DNA from: Candidatus Methylomirabilota bacterium
Lineage (GTDB): Bacteria > Methylomirabilota > Methylomirabilia > Methylomirabilales > JACPAU01
DNA: 6,180 nt
Assembly (NCBI GenBank): GCA_016180705.1
Contig: JACPAU010000240.1
Location: forward strand, 1-6,180
Reading direction: 5' to 3'
Position 1 is the first letter of the stretch; every line of letters starts with the position of its first letter. The position numbers and the translations under genes are program-made. The notes under the pieces are model-generated. The model saw only the letters and a list, made by a program, of their open reading frames with translations. It was not told where the DNA came from and did no database searches. This document shows, one piece after another, positions 5,998 to 6,180 of this stretch.

Positions 5998-6180
5998 TAC
6001 AAACGACAGAATGAAAGCGACACGGTCCGGGTCCTGTCGCCGGCGCCGCCCCGGCCCCCGGCCCCGCTGGGGAACCCTCCCGTGGTTCCCCCCCTCGGCC
6101 CAAGGCCGATGGGACCCCCCTCCGCTACGGGGGCCCTGGGGCGGCATCCGGCGCCACCCGGACTCTGTGTCACACAATTT
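5994..6180. repeat. Palindromic repeat element, copy 2, enlarged core, right end beyond window
   Basis: The left arm (5994-6041) aligns with 1189-1236 of copy 1 at 42 of 48 bases, including the identical terminal CTAATACAAACGACA. The right arm (6148-6177) matches 1239-1268 at 29 of 30. GTCCGGGT (6025-6032) pairs with ACCCGGAC (6156-6163), and the uneven internal loop CCTGT opposite CC is kept in both copies. In place of the two bases TT of copy 1, copy 2 has about 106 bases (6042-6147) rich in hairpins. The right terminal repeat should lie just past the window: the last TTT would begin the complement of the left GAATGAAA. The element follows cinA and provides its stop codon. It has no coding capacity on either strand that I believe. 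Confidence 0.8.
6038..6153. other. Multi-branched structure inside repeat copy 2
   Basis: CGCCGG (6038-6043) pairs with CCGGCG (6148-6153) and GCCGCCCC (6045-6052) pairs with GGGGCGGC (6138-6145), closing a junction. Inside are three hairpins in a row: GGGGAACC (6069-6076) with GGTTCCCC (6084-6091); TCGGCC (6095-6100) with GGCCGA (6104-6109), loop CAA; and GGG-A-CCCCC (6111-6119) with GGGGGCCC (6129-6136), with the A bulged. The second hairpin, the third and the closing stem are separated by single bases. The segment 6053-6068 is unpaired, or CCCC (6062-6065) competes for GGGG (6069-6072). It could be a folded RNA or only stacked palindromes in DNA. No known RNA family is recognised and the pairing was done by eye. 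Confidence 0.45.

Noticed and set aside
1189..6037. Shared minus-strand peptide RRQDPD..(V/A)..F.LSFVL encoded by both repeat copies
   Set aside because: The similarity comes from the DNA repeat. The differences change codons at first and second positions as much as at third, so there is no sign of protein-level selection.
4678..6177. 499-codon minus-strand frame opposite cinA
   Set aside because: It is antisense to a well supported cinA and begins inside the repeat element. It has no recognisable domain.

Overview
The window is very GC-rich, roughly 70% by eye, with strong G/C preference at third codon positions and all genes on the + strand. The genes point to a free-living Gram-negative-type bacterium using both c-di-GMP signalling and phosphatidylglycerol lipids. 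The pairing of YajQ with a PgpA-CinA unit recalls the gene order of deep-branching high-GC lineages such as NC10/Methylomirabilota-Rokubacteria or some Deltaproteobacteria. That assignment is from memory and is weak.

Layout. 1-219 is the 3' end of a YajQ-family gene. 236-1192 is a soluble sensor histidine kinase with no recognisable input domain. 1193-1390 holds a 99-bp palindromic repeat (copy 1) and then a promoter-like site. 1391-1804 is a stand-alone receiver protein. 1805-2047 is a GC-rich, hairpin-containing spacer with no convincing gene. 2048-4021 is a large REC-GAF-GAF-GGDEF diguanylate cyclase. 4022-4252 is a structured spacer bounded by a 15-bp direct repeat. 4253-4741 is pgpA, overlapping cinA (4738-5997) by ATGA. 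From 5994 to the window end lies copy 2 of the palindromic repeat, with an enlarged core.

How the genes fit together. The kinase, the single receiver and the receiver-cyclase look like one phosphotransfer cassette whose output is c-di-GMP. YajQ proteins include known c-di-GMP receptors, so a possible receptor, the synthase and its regulators lie within 4 kb. pgpA (phosphatidylglycerol synthesis) and cinA (NMN deamidase / nucleotide clean-up) form a tightly coupled housekeeping pair downstream.

The least ordinary content is between the genes. (1) Two copies of an imperfect-palindrome element start exactly at the stop codons of the kinase and cinA genes and supply their TAA. The ends look like insertion into a CTAG target. 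(2) Copy 2 carries about 106 extra bases predicted to fold into a closing stem around three tightly packed hairpins. (3) The cyclase stop region and the pgpA ribosome-binding region are an identical 15-mer, 229 bp apart. Removing one repeat unit would leave two bases between the cyclase stop and the pgpA start, which suggests an insertion into a once compact operon. None of these elements is recognised as a named family.
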